Positions 46,006 to 55,078 of a stretch of DNA of 64,000 bases are shown piece by piece. Under the pieces are notes generated by a model. The model saw only the letters and a program-made list of their open reading frames with translations. It did no database searches and was not told the origin of the DNA. The DNA lies in contig NZ_JAJEWJ010000001.1 in NCBI RefSeq assembly GCF_020687765.1, positions 248,001 through 312,000 of the forward strand, in the 5' to 3' direction. The translations under genes and the position numbers were made by a program. This DNA comes from Sphingobacterium sp. FBM7-1. GTDB taxonomy: Bacteria > Bacteroidota > Bacteroidia > Sphingobacteriales > Sphingobacteriaceae. Every line of letters starts with the position of its first letter. The stretch's first letter is position 1.

Positions 46006-47340
46006 ATGTCACTTAACTTTAAGAAGTTTATTAAATACGTCGAGGACAGAAATCCGAACGAACCAGAATTTTTACAGGCTGTTACGGAAGTTACAGAAGA
46101 TTTGATACCGTATATTAACGAACGTCACCCAACCTGGGTAGACTTAAAAATCTTAGAACGTATTGTGGAGCCCGAACGTGTTATTTCGTTCAGGGTAACT
46201 TGGTTAGATGACAATAATCAGGTGCAGGTTAACCGAGGATATCGGGTACAAATGAATAGCGCGATTGGCCCGTATAAAGGAGGTTTACGCTTCTCTCCCA
46301 CCGTAAATTTAAGTATTCTAAAATTTTTAGCTTTTGAGCAGGTATTTAAAAATAGTTTAACAGGGATACCCCTTGGCGGTGGTAAAGGTGGAGCGGACTT
46401 CGATCCAAAAGGCAAATCAAATATGGAGATTATGCGATTTTGCCAAAGCTTCATAACGGAATTATATCGCCATATAGGCCCTGAAACAGATGTGCCGGCC
46501 GGTGACATAGGCGTAGGTGAACGTGAAGTGGGCTACATGTTTGGTCAATACAAGCGTATTCAGAATAATTTTACAGGCGTATTAACTGGAAAAGGAAAAC
46601 ACTGGGGTGGATCTTTTATCCGTCCAGAGGCAACAGGATATGGTCTGCTCTATTTTGTCGAATGCATTTTTGAAAATATCGATGAAAAGATAGCGGGTAA
46701 AACCATTGCTATATCTGGTGCAGGTAACGTAGCTTATTATGCCGCTGAAAAAGCAATACATTTAGGGGCTAAAGTTATTTCTTTATCCAATAGTTCGGGT
46801 ACCTTGCATGATCCTGAGGGTTTGACCTTAGAAAAGTTAGCATACGTGAGTACTTTAGGTCGAGAGCTGGTAAAATATCCACAAAAATTTAAGGCGGCTT
46901 CTTTTTATGCGGATAAAAAGCCTTGGCATCTTAAATGTGACATCGCACTACCCTGTGCTACACAAAATGAGCTTGACCAGGAAGATGCGAAGCAACTTGT
47001 TAAACATGGTTGTGTATGTATTGCAGAAGGCGCTAATATGCCTTCTACAGCCGACGCAATCAAAGTATTTCATAAAGCTAAGATTCATTTTGCTCCAGGA
47101 AAGGCCGCGAATGCTGGTGGCGTCGCAGTTTCAGGTCTCGAAATGTCACAAAACTCTATGGGTCAACAGTGGTATGCAGAGAAAGTGGATACACGTTTGA
47201 AAGGTATTATGGAAAATATTCATAAAACCTGTTTAAAATATGGTAAAGAAGAAGACGGATATATCAATTATTTAAAAGGTGCAAATATCGGAGGTTTTAT
47301 AAAAGTTGGTGCTTCTATGAAAGCCCAAGGGTTGGTTTAA
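46006..47340 (+). CDS. gdhA: Glutamate dehydrogenase
   Basis: A 444-residue hexameric-type dehydrogenase of the GdhA family that interconverts 2-oxoglutarate/ammonia and glutamate, probably with NADPH. YKGGLRFSPTVNLSILKFLA and LTGIPLGGGKGGADFDPKGK form the glutamate-binding core; Asp in PAGDIGVGEREVGYM and IAISGAGNVAYYAAEKA (Rossmann) follow. Complete. The leader upstream is A/T-rich; no confident promoter is seen. Confidence 0.96.
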   Translation: MSLNFKKFIKYVEDRNPNEPEFLQAVTEVTEDLIPYINERHPTWVDLKILERIVEPERVISFRVTWLDDNNQVQVNRGYRVQMNSAIGPYKGGLRFSPTVNLSILKFLAFEQVFKNSLTGIPLGGGKGGADFDPKGKSNMEIMRFCQSFITELYRHIGPETDVPAGDIGVGEREVGYMFGQYKRIQNNFTGVLTGKGKHWGGSFIRPEATGYGLLYFVECIFENIDEKIAGKTIAISGAGNVAYYAAEKAIHLGAKVISLSNSSGTLHDPEGLTLEKLAYVSTLGRELVKYPQKFKAASFYADKKPWHLKCDIALPCATQNELDQEDAKQLVKHGCVCIAEGANMPSTADAIKVFHKAKIHFAPGKAANAGGVAVSGLEMSQNSMGQQWYAEKVDTRLKGIMENIHKTCLKYGKEEDGYINYLKGANIGGFIKVGASMKAQGLV

Positions 47341-47362
47341 TCTAGAAATTCGCGTAAATTAG

Positions 47363-47395
47363 AAAGCTCCATAGTTTGACTATGGAGCTTTTTAT
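47363..47395 (+). terminator. Terminator of gdhA
   Basis: A 13-bp stem (AAAGCTCCATAGT and ACTATGGAGCTTT) with a 3-nt loop is followed by TTTATTTTT. Confidence 0.9.
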
Positions 47396-47415
47396 TTTTA
47401 TCAATTTTTTGTACC

Positions 47416-47661
47416 ATGAGAATAATAGCGGAGCTTCCCCATCCGGATTGCAAAATATCCATTTTTTCGATGAACCAGAAGTTCATCGTCAAGTTCGAAC
47501 AAGGAGTTTTGGAACAGTCGTATAAGTTAGCAGAAACAGATGTAATCGGTGGAGTGAACGGCGTGTTTGAACTTCTGGATGAGGAATTCATCGCGGAAGT
47601 TGTTGCGCAGTTTAAAGTTATGCGTCAATCCTTTATGAATGCATATCATAGATATGATTGA
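47416..47661 (+). CDS. Conserved small protein, unknown function
   Basis: An 81-residue cytoplasmic protein beginning MRIIAELPHPDCKISIFSMN, with no signal or transmembrane segment. I have the impression that similar ~80-residue proteins occur in related genomes, but cannot name a family. It lies between terminators, so it is its own transcription unit. Confidence 0.75.
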   Translation: MRIIAELPHPDCKISIFSMNQKFIVKFEQGVLEQSYKLAETDVIGGVNGVFELLDEEFIAEVVAQFKVMRQSFMNAYHRYD

Positions 47662-47677
47662 ACCAGCAACTATTTGT

Positions 47678-47727
47678 AACAGCATCCAACTTGAAGTAAA
47701 ACTTCATGTTAGATGCTGTTGTTCTAT
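47678..47727. terminator. Hairpin after the 81-residue protein gene
   Basis: AACAGCATC..AAC..GAAGT (47678-47697) pairs with ACTTC..GTT.GATGCTGTT (47701-47720) with small bulges, followed by a T-rich run. It separates convergent genes. Confidence 0.65.
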
Positions 47728-47733
47728 TGTTTG

Positions 47734-48333
47734 TTAAGACGCAAAGGCTTTATCTCCTTTTTGATAAGGGTAATTGCCGTCATATCGGCCTGGAATTTTT
47801 ACGTAGCGTAATGCCCTCGTCATTCCTACTTCAGAGGTAAAGAATCCAGTCAAGGTTATTTGCTTCAACATGTGAAAGAAATGGTTTGGAAGGGGGGCTG
47901 CATCGTCTGACAGTTCGCTCTGCTTCTGCCCTCGTTCGTTTTGGAATTTTTTAGCTTCCTTATCCAACATATTTACAAATTGCAACTGTTCATCTTTTGA
48001 TAATTCTTGGAATTTTTTTCCGAACTCCTGCTTTGCACGCTCATCGACCTCACCTAGTCCTTCAAGGAAAGCTTTTTGGTCATGTGGATCGTAACAATCT
48101 CGGATCATTACAGGGATAAACTCTCCTACGCCAGCTTCCTTAGCTCCTGGCGTGGACGTTTCTGGCAAAATTGCTTCCGCAAGATCTCCTAAAAAATTTA
48201 TGGTATCTTTTTCAAATAATGTCGCGACATCTTTAGTAGCAGGGCGCGTACAGCCCTCTAAAAATAGGTTAGCTCCAATAACAGAACCACCGATTAACAT
48301 CGCCACTCGTTGAATTGCTTCTCTTCTATTCAT
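47734..48333 (-). CDS. Gluconate 2-dehydrogenase subunit 3-like small subunit
   Basis: A 199-residue protein that would be the small, exporting subunit of a GMC dehydrogenase. The N-terminus MNRREAIQRVAMLIGGSVIG is a twin-arginine signal and ends in a lipobox (LFLEGC), so it is Tat-exported and lipid-anchored. The segment ETSTPGAKEAGVGEFIPVM is typical of the Gluconate_2-dh3 domain. The catalytic GMC protein, which has no signal of its own, is encoded 68 nt upstream and is likely exported with it. Confidence 0.88.
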   Translation of the reverse strand: MNRREAIQRVAMLIGGSVIGANLFLEGCTRPATKDVATLFEKDTINFLGDLAEAILPETSTPGAKEAGVGEFIPVMIRDCYDPHDQKAFLEGLGEVDERAKQEFGKKFQELSKDEQLQFVNMLDKEAKKFQNERGQKQSELSDDAAPLPNHFFHMLKQITLTGFFTSEVGMTRALRYVKIPGRYDGNYPYQKGDKAFAS

Positions 48334-48401
48334 CTTTATAAAATTTCTGTTTGAGGCATCTGTTTCTTTCGTGACTTAATACTTTATTGTATTTAAGCCG
48401 A

Positions 48402-50084
48402 TTACAAATCTCCTTTTTTAAGCGCATTAACGGCAAAATCAACCGCCCGTGCTGTCAATGCCATATAAGTTAGAGACGGATTTACACAGGCTCCAGAAGT
48501 CATTGCAGCACCATCCGTTACAAAAACGTTTTTGGCATCCCAAACCTGATTATGTTTATTCAATACGGAATTTTTTGGATCATTACCCATACGCGCTGTA
48601 CCCATCTCGTGAATACCTTGTCCGAAACCATACACATTGTCATAAGTATAAACATCTTTAACGCCGATTCGCTCTAGCATTTCTTTCATTTCATTCATCA
48701 TATCGGGCCGCATTTTCTTTTCATTATCTTTTATCTCCATATCCATAGCTAAGATCGGTAGACCCCATTTATCTTTTTTATCCTTATCTAAATAAATTCG
48801 ATTTTCATGATAAGGTAAAATTTCTCCGAATGCACCAAATCCAATGCTCCAGCTACCGGGTTCTTGCATGGCGTCTTTCCAATCTCCACCGACGCTCATT
48901 TCAGCGACTTCTCCCTGCCATCTACCCCGACTTGCTGCCCCTTGATAACCAAATCCACGCAAGTAATCTCGTTTTTTATCGTCGCTAGGTATATTCACAA
49001 ATCGAGGCACATATAAACCCGTCGGGCGTCTACCGAAAATATACTTATCTTCATACCCTTCCACGGTACCTCCGGCGCCACAGCGGAAATGATGATCCAT
49101 TGCATTATGACCTAACTCACCCGAACTACTTCCTAAACCGCCCTCCCAAACATCGGTTGCAGAGTTCATCAATACCCAAGTCGAATTGAACGCAGAAGCA
49201 CATACGAAGATGACCTTCGCAAAAAATTCGTAGGTTTGATTTGTCTCTGCGTCAACAATTTCGACCCCAGTAGCCTTTTGTGTATCTTTATCATATAGAA
49301 TCCGCGTCACAATGGAGAACGGGCGTAGCGTCAAGTTACCTGTAGCTACTGCTGGCGGTAATGTGGAGGATTGCGTACTGAAGTAGGCCCCAAAATTACA
49401 CCCTAACGAGCATTGGTTTTGATATTGACAGTTTACGCGACCATGATGGGGTTTGGTAATATTGGCCGTACGCCCCATAATAAAATGTCGTTTGCCCCCA
49501 TATTCTTTTTGCAATCGAGCTGCTAAATCTTTTTCCACTACATTAAAATCCATAGGCGGAAGAAAATCGCCGTCCGGTAATACGTCGAGACCATCTCTAT
49601 TACCTGAAATACCCGCCCATTTCTCGGCATAGCTATACCAAGGCGCGATATCCGCGTAGCGAATAGGCCAATCTATACCGTGTCCGTCCTTAGCATTTGC
49701 TTCGAAGTCTAAATCAGAAAAACGGTAACTCTGCCGTCCCCACATTAAAGACCGTCCCCCCACGTGGTAGCCACGATACCAGTCAAAACGCTTAACTTCG
49801 GTATAAGGACTTTCTTTTTCATTTACCCAGAAATCTAAATTTTTCTCATTTAGTGGATAATCTCGCTTCAACACAGGATAGTCCTTCTCCATCTGTTTAG
49901 TGCGTCCGCCTCTATGGGGGTATTCCCACGTGTCTTTATTTGCGTGATAGTCCTTGATATGCTCCACATTCCGTCCGCGTTCCAGCATGATTGTCTTAAG
50001 GCCCTTCTCCGTGAGCTCCTTAGCTGCCCACCCCCCACTGATACCTGACCCAATGACAATTGCATCATAAACGTTATCTGCCAT
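48402..50084 (-). CDS. GMC-family sugar/glycoside dehydrogenase
   Basis: A 560-residue FAD enzyme. The dinucleotide motif is IGSGISGGWAA (about 10-20). A cysteine motif CQYQNQCSLGC near residue 224 resembles the Fe-S cysteines of glucoside 3-dehydrogenase and fructose dehydrogenase large subunits. GIHEMGTARMG carries the catalytic His, and the protein ends in VNPSLTYMALTARAVDFA. No signal peptide is present. With the Tat small subunit it likely oxidises a sugar in the periplasm and passes electrons to a cytochrome that is not encoded here. Confidence 0.9.
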   Translation of the reverse strand: MADNVYDAIVIGSGISGGWAAKELTEKGLKTIMLERGRNVEHIKDYHANKDTWEYPHRGGRTKQMEKDYPVLKRDYPLNEKNLDFWVNEKESPYTEVKRFDWYRGYHVGGRSLMWGRQSYRFSDLDFEANAKDGHGIDWPIRYADIAPWYSYAEKWAGISGNRDGLDVLPDGDFLPPMDFNVVEKDLAARLQKEYGGKRHFIMGRTANITKPHHGRVNCQYQNQCSLGCNFGAYFSTQSSTLPPAVATGNLTLRPFSIVTRILYDKDTQKATGVEIVDAETNQTYEFFAKVIFVCASAFNSTWVLMNSATDVWEGGLGSSSGELGHNAMDHHFRCGAGGTVEGYEDKYIFGRRPTGLYVPRFVNIPSDDKKRDYLRGFGYQGAASRGRWQGEVAEMSVGGDWKDAMQEPGSWSIGFGAFGEILPYHENRIYLDKDKKDKWGLPILAMDMEIKDNEKKMRPDMMNEMKEMLERIGVKDVYTYDNVYGFGQGIHEMGTARMGNDPKNSVLNKHNQVWDAKNVFVTDGAAMTSGACVNPSLTYMALTARAVDFAVNALKKGDL

Positions 50085-50115
50085 ACTTTTATATTTTAAG
50101 TTTATTGCTATTTTA

Positions 50116-51360
50116 CTATACTTTTTTATTCTCTATTTTCTCATTTTTAAAGAAGATCATGAATAATATCATGACGATAAACGCTATTCCCGCAGGCACT
50201 AACCATACTTGTTGCCAAAAAGCAGCAACATCGGTCGATTTGATATCGGCATACATAGTGCCAATATACCCGGCCACCCAAAATCCGATTAACTGCCCAA
50301 TCCCATAGGTTGCTAGAGTAATTAAGCCTTGCGCCGCACTTTTATATTTCACACCAGCTTTGCTGTCGGTATAAATTTGTCCCGACACAAAGAAGAAATC
50401 ATAACATATACCATGCAAAGCGATCCCGATAATTAACATGAACGACAAATCACCGGCATTTCCGTATGCAAACAACAGATACCGTATAGCCCAAGCTAAC
50501 ATACCAATCAAAATAGTCTTCTTGAAGCCAAAACGAACAAATAAAACCGGTAAAAGTAATAAGAATGCCGCTTCTGAAACTTGCCCAATAGCCATTTTCC
50601 CTGTAGCATTGGATAGGCCGATCTCTACCAAGAACGGGTTAGCATTGGAATAATAAAACGCTAGCGGTATACAAATTAGAATAGAGGAAATAAAGAAAAT
50701 TAAAAAATTTCTATCTTTTAATAATTTCACTGCATCTAGCCCAATGATGGAAGCAAAAGAAGGTTTTTCTGCTGTATCAACCTTTATCGGTGGAGTTTTA
50801 GGTAAAAGAAAAGAAAATAGTCCTAATACGGCAGAAGCAATACCTGCCATTAGAAAGGTATTGCGTAAAGCCCCTTCTTGTGCACCTTCGGGCGAATCCC
50901 AGCGGAATAAAAAGCTAATTGCTAAGCCCGCTATAATCCATCCGATCGTACCCCATACACGAATGCTTGAAAATTGAGTTTCTGGATTGCTAAGCTGTCT
51001 GAACGAAACTGAATTTACCAATGCCAATGTGGGCATATAAAGGATCATATACACCAAAACATAGGGATAAAAAGTAGCAATATCTGTCGATTTGTACATC
51101 TGGAACATCAAAAAGGCCCCAATTAAATGTAGTATTCCGAGAATCCTTTCCGCATTAAAATAACGGTCAGCAATCATACCAATAATAAATGGCGCAATTA
51201 TAGCGCCTAACGATTGCGTTGAAAATACATTGGAAATCTGAAAAGGTTCCGCCTGTAAATTTTGAATCAAAAAAGTCCCTAATGTGACGAACCATGCTCC
51301 CCAAATAAAAAATTCGAGAAACATCATAAAAGATAACTTAAATCTTACGGATTTTGACAT
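50116..51360 (-). CDS. MFS transporter, nucleoside:H+ symporter (NupG)-like
   Basis: A 414-residue protein with about 12 membrane helices, including the N-terminal FFIWGAWFVTLGTFLIQNL, which resembles NupG/XapB nucleoside permeases. In Bacteroidota operons of this kind it may carry a sugar or glycoside, so the nucleoside assignment is from fold only. It lies between the GMC and TIM-barrel genes, within the - strand operon. Confidence 0.85.
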   Translation of the reverse strand: MSKSVRFKLSFMMFLEFFIWGAWFVTLGTFLIQNLQAEPFQISNVFSTQSLGAIIAPFIIGMIADRYFNAERILGILHLIGAFLMFQMYKSTDIATFYPYVLVYMILYMPTLALVNSVSFRQLSNPETQFSSIRVWGTIGWIIAGLAISFLFRWDSPEGAQEGALRNTFLMAGIASAVLGLFSFLLPKTPPIKVDTAEKPSFASIIGLDAVKLLKDRNFLIFFISSILICIPLAFYYSNANPFLVEIGLSNATGKMAIGQVSEAAFLLLLPVLFVRFGFKKTILIGMLAWAIRYLLFAYGNAGDLSFMLIIGIALHGICYDFFFVSGQIYTDSKAGVKYKSAAQGLITLATYGIGQLIGFWVAGYIGTMYADIKSTDVAAFWQQVWLVPAGIAFIVMILFMIFFKNEKIENKKV

Positions 51361-51419
51361 CTGATAATAGGTTTATTTGTATAAATATATTACTTCTTCG
51401 TTATATTATAACAATACAC

Positions 51420-52328
51420 TTAAAAATTATCAACCTCCCGATAGGCGTTGACCAATGCTTTTTCCCCTTCGACACCAGACTTAGACATTCCGTGCTCCAT
51501 TCCGACTACACCTTTATAGCCTTTTTCTTTAAGCCATTTAAATATATTTTTATAATTGATCTCTCCGGTGGTGGGCTCTTTTCTTCCCGGATTATCACCT
51601 ACTTGAATATAGGCAATTTCACTCCAGCACATGTCCATCAGCTGAATGAGATTGCCTTCATTCTTTTGTTGATGGTAAGCATCATATAAAATTTTACAAG
51701 AAGGACTTCCCACCGCCTTGCAAATCTCATAGGCTTGATCCGTATAACGAAGAAATAAATCTGGCGTATCACTGAGTGGTTCTAGTACCATGGTGATCCC
51801 ATGTGGTTCAAATATCTCTGCTCCTTGCTTTAACGCTTCAATAACATTTGCGGTTTGTACGCCTATAGGTAAATCTCGGTGATAGTTGCCCGGCACAACT
51901 GTTACCCACTTAGCATCTACGCGTTTAGCCACCTCGACTGACTGTCTACAACCCTTCAAGAAAATATCTATATGTTCTTGCTTGCCAGCCGCCAGCGTAT
52001 TAGCACCGTTTCCACCTTTCGGGACCACAAATACGCCCATCCGCATCCCAAGCCTAGTCAACGTTTCTCCTATTTTTATCTGCTCATCTACGGAGCGGGT
52101 GGGCAATCCGTTGTCTTCAATACTACGGAACCCCATATCATACATATACTGAATCTCGTCTATAAAGTTTTTACCGGCTGTTGCCGCAAACATACCCTGA
52201 TGCGGAGCATAATCTAATTGGAATCTCGCACCTTCTTTATGTGGAATAGTTGCCATCACTTTATCTCCTAAAATACTTGTGCCGCCAATAAACGCCGCAC
52301 CACTTTTTATAAAATCTGCTCTTTTCAT
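51420..52328 (-). CDS. Hydroxypyruvate isomerase/sugar isomerase TIM barrel
   Basis: A 302-residue xylose-isomerase-like TIM barrel. The N-terminal MKRADFIKSGAAFIGGTSIL looks like a Tat-like or other export signal, with Lys-Arg rather than Arg-Arg. VLEPLSDTPDLF, ILYDAYHQQKNEG and VGDNPGRKEPTTGEINY are metal-binding and family segments. In the operon it may isomerise or cleave an oxidised (3-keto) sugar; the reaction is not established. Confidence 0.85.
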   Translation of the reverse strand: MKRADFIKSGAAFIGGTSILGDKVMATIPHKEGARFQLDYAPHQGMFAATAGKNFIDEIQYMYDMGFRSIEDNGLPTRSVDEQIKIGETLTRLGMRMGVFVVPKGGNGANTLAAGKQEHIDIFLKGCRQSVEVAKRVDAKWVTVVPGNYHRDLPIGVQTANVIEALKQGAEIFEPHGITMVLEPLSDTPDLFLRYTDQAYEICKAVGSPSCKILYDAYHQQKNEGNLIQLMDMCWSEIAYIQVGDNPGRKEPTTGEINYKNIFKWLKEKGYKGVVGMEHGMSKSGVEGEKALVNAYREVDNF

Positions 52329-52495
52329 ATATTATTTAATCGGTTAACTAACCTTTATACAGCTGTGTAATACAGTTAAAAACGATTTTTATATCGTGCC
52401 AATTTCTCATAGAAATCCTTCGTAAAGCGCCGCCCGCATCTATCCAAACGGTCAGCCTATATCCATATAACTGTTTTTTTAGCCTGTCGCGCGTA

Positions 52496-53809
52496 CTAAA
52501 TATATCGATCGGTATTTTTTCCCGGAATAGCATAAGGATACTCCCCTTTTTCGTTCGGAACTATTTTGGGTAATGCATCCCACGCATATACATCGGGAGA
52601 CAGATCGACGGTTGAAGTTATGGCGTCATCCCATTTGATTGTTTTGCCGGTATAACAAGCTATACGGCCAATGATACCGGTGAGTGTACTGTATGCACCA
52701 TATTGAGCATCGTCAAAACTATACTCGTTCTTCGCTATCGCTGCAAATAGTTCTTTGTGTTCCTGTTGATAAGCATTCGGATTTCCTTTCGGATCATGGC
52801 GATATATTTCATTTCCTCGCGCATCCCACAGAATACCTTGATTACCTGCTGAAAGATATGCACGTCCCTTTGTTGCTTGAAAAGTTTCATCTACACGATT
52901 AGACACACCTTCAAAATGTCGACATTGGCTATAGATAACAGAACCGTCGTCATAAGTAAGTTCAAGCGCGAAGTTATCATATATTTCACCATACTCTTTG
53001 CCCGTGCGGTGTGCTCTGCTACCTGTCCCCTGAATAGAAATTGGGTATTTATCTTTCACCCAATTAGCGATGTCAATATTATGTACGTGCTGTTCTACAA
53101 GGTGGTCACCACAAAGCCAGTTAAAATAAAACCAATTTCGCATTTGGTATTCCATTTCCGATTGCCCCTGCTTTCGCGGGCGCACCCAAACACCACCACT
53201 ATTCCAATAGACTTGCCCAGATAAAACATCACCTATAGCACCATCCTGTATACGCTTAATAGTTTCTCGGTAATTTGTCTGATAACGACGTTGTAAACCA
53301 ACGACGACATTCAATTTTTTCGTTTTAGCTTCCGCAGCCGCCTCCAATACCCTCCTTACCCCCGGAATATCAACAGCGACGGGCTTTTCCATAAACACAT
53401 GTTTACCTTCTTTTACCGCTTCTTCAAAATGAGCGGGCCGAAATCCAGGAGGTGTTGCTAGCAAAACTACATCGGCATCCTTGATTGCCGCTTTATAACC
53501 GTCGAAGCCAACATACTTACGACTGTCCGGCACGTCAACTTTGTCTCCAAATTTTTCTTTTAACGTCCTGTATGTCTGTTCTAGGTTATCAGCGAAGGCA
53601 TCGGCCATGGCTACTAGTTTAATGTTCTGGCCAGAAGCAAAAGCATCAAATGTAGCTCCGGTACCACGCCCGCCACAACCGATCAGGGCGATTTTAATGA
53701 CATCGCTTCCAGCAGCGAAAACGTGGGATACAGGCATTGAGGACAATGCCGCTGCACCCGCAAATACGGATCCAGCCTTAATAAAATCTCTTCTTTTAAA
53801 ATGTTGCAT
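52496..53809 (-). CDS. Exported Gfo/Idh/MocA family oxidoreductase
   Basis: A 437-residue NAD(P)-type oxidoreductase with a twin-arginine signal (FKRRDFIKAGSVFAGAAAL at the N-terminus), so it is exported folded with cofactor. The Rossmann motif is IALIGCGGRGTGATF and the EKPVAVDIPGVRR loop is the family's catalytic Lys region. In related systems such proteins reduce or hydrolyse keto-glycosides; here the substrate is unknown. It is the second gene of the operon, 25 nt after the SUMF1-like gene. Confidence 0.92.
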   Translation of the reverse strand: MQHFKRRDFIKAGSVFAGAAALSSMPVSHVFAAGSDVIKIALIGCGGRGTGATFDAFASGQNIKLVAMADAFADNLEQTYRTLKEKFGDKVDVPDSRKYVGFDGYKAAIKDADVVLLATPPGFRPAHFEEAVKEGKHVFMEKPVAVDIPGVRRVLEAAAEAKTKKLNVVVGLQRRYQTNYRETIKRIQDGAIGDVLSGQVYWNSGGVWVRPRKQGQSEMEYQMRNWFYFNWLCGDHLVEQHVHNIDIANWVKDKYPISIQGTGSRAHRTGKEYGEIYDNFALELTYDDGSVIYSQCRHFEGVSNRVDETFQATKGRAYLSAGNQGILWDARGNEIYRHDPKGNPNAYQQEHKELFAAIAKNEYSFDDAQYGAYSTLTGIIGRIACYTGKTIKWDDAITSTVDLSPDVYAWDALPKIVPNEKGEYPYAIPGKNTDRYI

Positions 53810-53834
53810 CAGTTTAGGTATATTAATTAACGTA

Positions 53835-54818
53835 TTAAAAGTCTTTTATGGGTTCTTGATTATAATAACGCATAATGTCTTCTTCCGTTGGTGGATGTAC
53901 CGGTCGAACAACACGTAGTCCCACAAATGGCGCCTCGGGAAACCACCAATTTGATTTCGGTATTTGAGGATCTAACTGTTTCCATATGGGATCGGATGCC
54001 ATGCGAGCCGCCGATCGTAGTTCATGTGCCGGGCTATCAAAAGATCCACCCCGCACACTATGTGCATAAAGTTGCGTAGGTACAGCAACGGGATTGATCG
54101 CCGTTTCGTTCGCAAATTGCTGGTAAAAATCGGGCAGATATTGATCGAATGTCCATTCCGCCACATTGCCTAGCATATCATACAATCCCCAGGCATTCGG
54201 CATTTTATGCCCTACTGCGGCTGTTTTTTCCTCACTATTGTTAACAAACCATGCATAGTTCTCTAATTGATTCACATCGTCACCGAAAAAATACGCTGTT
54301 GTCGATCCAGCCCGACAGGCGTATTCCCATTCAGCTTCAGTCGGCAAACGGTAAAACACTCCCGTTCGCGTATAAAGCCATTTGCAAAACTGAATCGCAT
54401 TATAGTGTGTCATTGCCAAAGCAGGATGACCTTCTTTCCCCATGCCGAACGTCATATCCAAATAAGGCTTTGACGGCCGCGTCACAGCATCCACCTCAGA
54501 TGAGACTTTGCCATCTGCCGAAATAGTTTGTTCCAAATCCTTATAAACAAAAGGTTCATATAAATCCCAAGTAACCTCGTACGTGCCCATCCAAAAAGGA
54601 TCAAGCTTTACCTTATGGGCAGGTTTTTCATCTGCTTTATCAGATTGATCGCTACCCATTATAAATGTTCCTCCAGGAATCGCTTCCATGGAAAACTCCA
54701 AATGTGTTCCTTCAATTTTTTGGATATAACGTTCGTGCGTTTTCTGTGCTTTTATAACTAGGCTAGCTAGCATGAACGTTAAAACAAGTACCCCGTTCTT
54801 TACATTTTGTATCATCAT
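53835..54818 (-). CDS. SUMF1-fold (FGE-like) exported protein, probably non-catalytic
   Basis: A 327-residue protein with a signal peptide (about 1-24) and a formylglycine-generating-enzyme fold: PGGTFIMGSDQSDKADEKPA, YRLPTEAEWEYACRAGS and SVRGGSFDSPAHELRSAARM. The place that carries catalytic Cys in true FGE enzymes (after GGSW/GGSF) has no Cys, so it is unlikely to modify sulfatases. It is the first gene of the sugar-oxidation operon and may be a binding or scaffold protein. Confidence 0.88.
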   Translation of the reverse strand: MMIQNVKNGVLVLTFMLASLVIKAQKTHERYIQKIEGTHLEFSMEAIPGGTFIMGSDQSDKADEKPAHKVKLDPFWMGTYEVTWDLYEPFVYKDLEQTISADGKVSSEVDAVTRPSKPYLDMTFGMGKEGHPALAMTHYNAIQFCKWLYTRTGVFYRLPTEAEWEYACRAGSTTAYFFGDDVNQLENYAWFVNNSEEKTAAVGHKMPNAWGLYDMLGNVAEWTFDQYLPDFYQQFANETAINPVAVPTQLYAHSVRGGSFDSPAHELRSAARMASDPIWKQLDPQIPKSNWWFPEAPFVGLRVVRPVHPPTEEDIMRYYNQEPIKDF

Positions 54819-54862
54819 TAATCTAGAGTTTTCGCAAATCGAAATTAAATATAGGAATTATA

Positions 54863-54893
54863 TTGTAAAAAATACACTAAGTCTTTTTTACAA
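54863..54893. promoter_or_regulatory. 10-bp inverted repeat upstream of the sugar-oxidation operon
   Basis: TTGTAAAAAA (54863-54872) and TTTTTTACAA (54884-54893) are exact inverted copies separated by 11 bp, centred ~60 bp before the SUMF1-like gene start. The spacing and dyad resemble a repressor site or a small hairpin. Confidence 0.35.
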
Positions 54894-55023
54894 CAATCAA
54901 GTTACAAAATAATATCCTCCGATAGAGGACCCTTTAAAACGGTTAAAATAGAGCCGATTTAAGAACTAAAAGCGATCTGCTTCGTTATGAAAAGAACTAG
55001 CGGCTACTAGACGACGCTTGATA

Positions 55024-55054
55024 TTGCATAACAAGATGAATTTATTTAGGTTTG
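55024..55054 (+). promoter_or_regulatory. Promoter of the PagL-like gene
   Basis: TTG at 55024-55026 and TAGGTTTG at 55047-55054 are 20 bp apart. Predicted start near 55060 leaves a ~19-nt leader with a GAGG ribosome site at 55070-55073. Confidence 0.65.
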
Positions 55055-55078
55055 GCAAAAATTTATTACTGAGGTATA

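Noticed and set aside
52348-52533. 61-codon - strand open frame between the Gfo/Idh/MocA and TIM-barrel genes
   Set aside because: It overlaps the end of the Gfo/Idh/MocA gene, has no ribosome site and no recognisable sequence.
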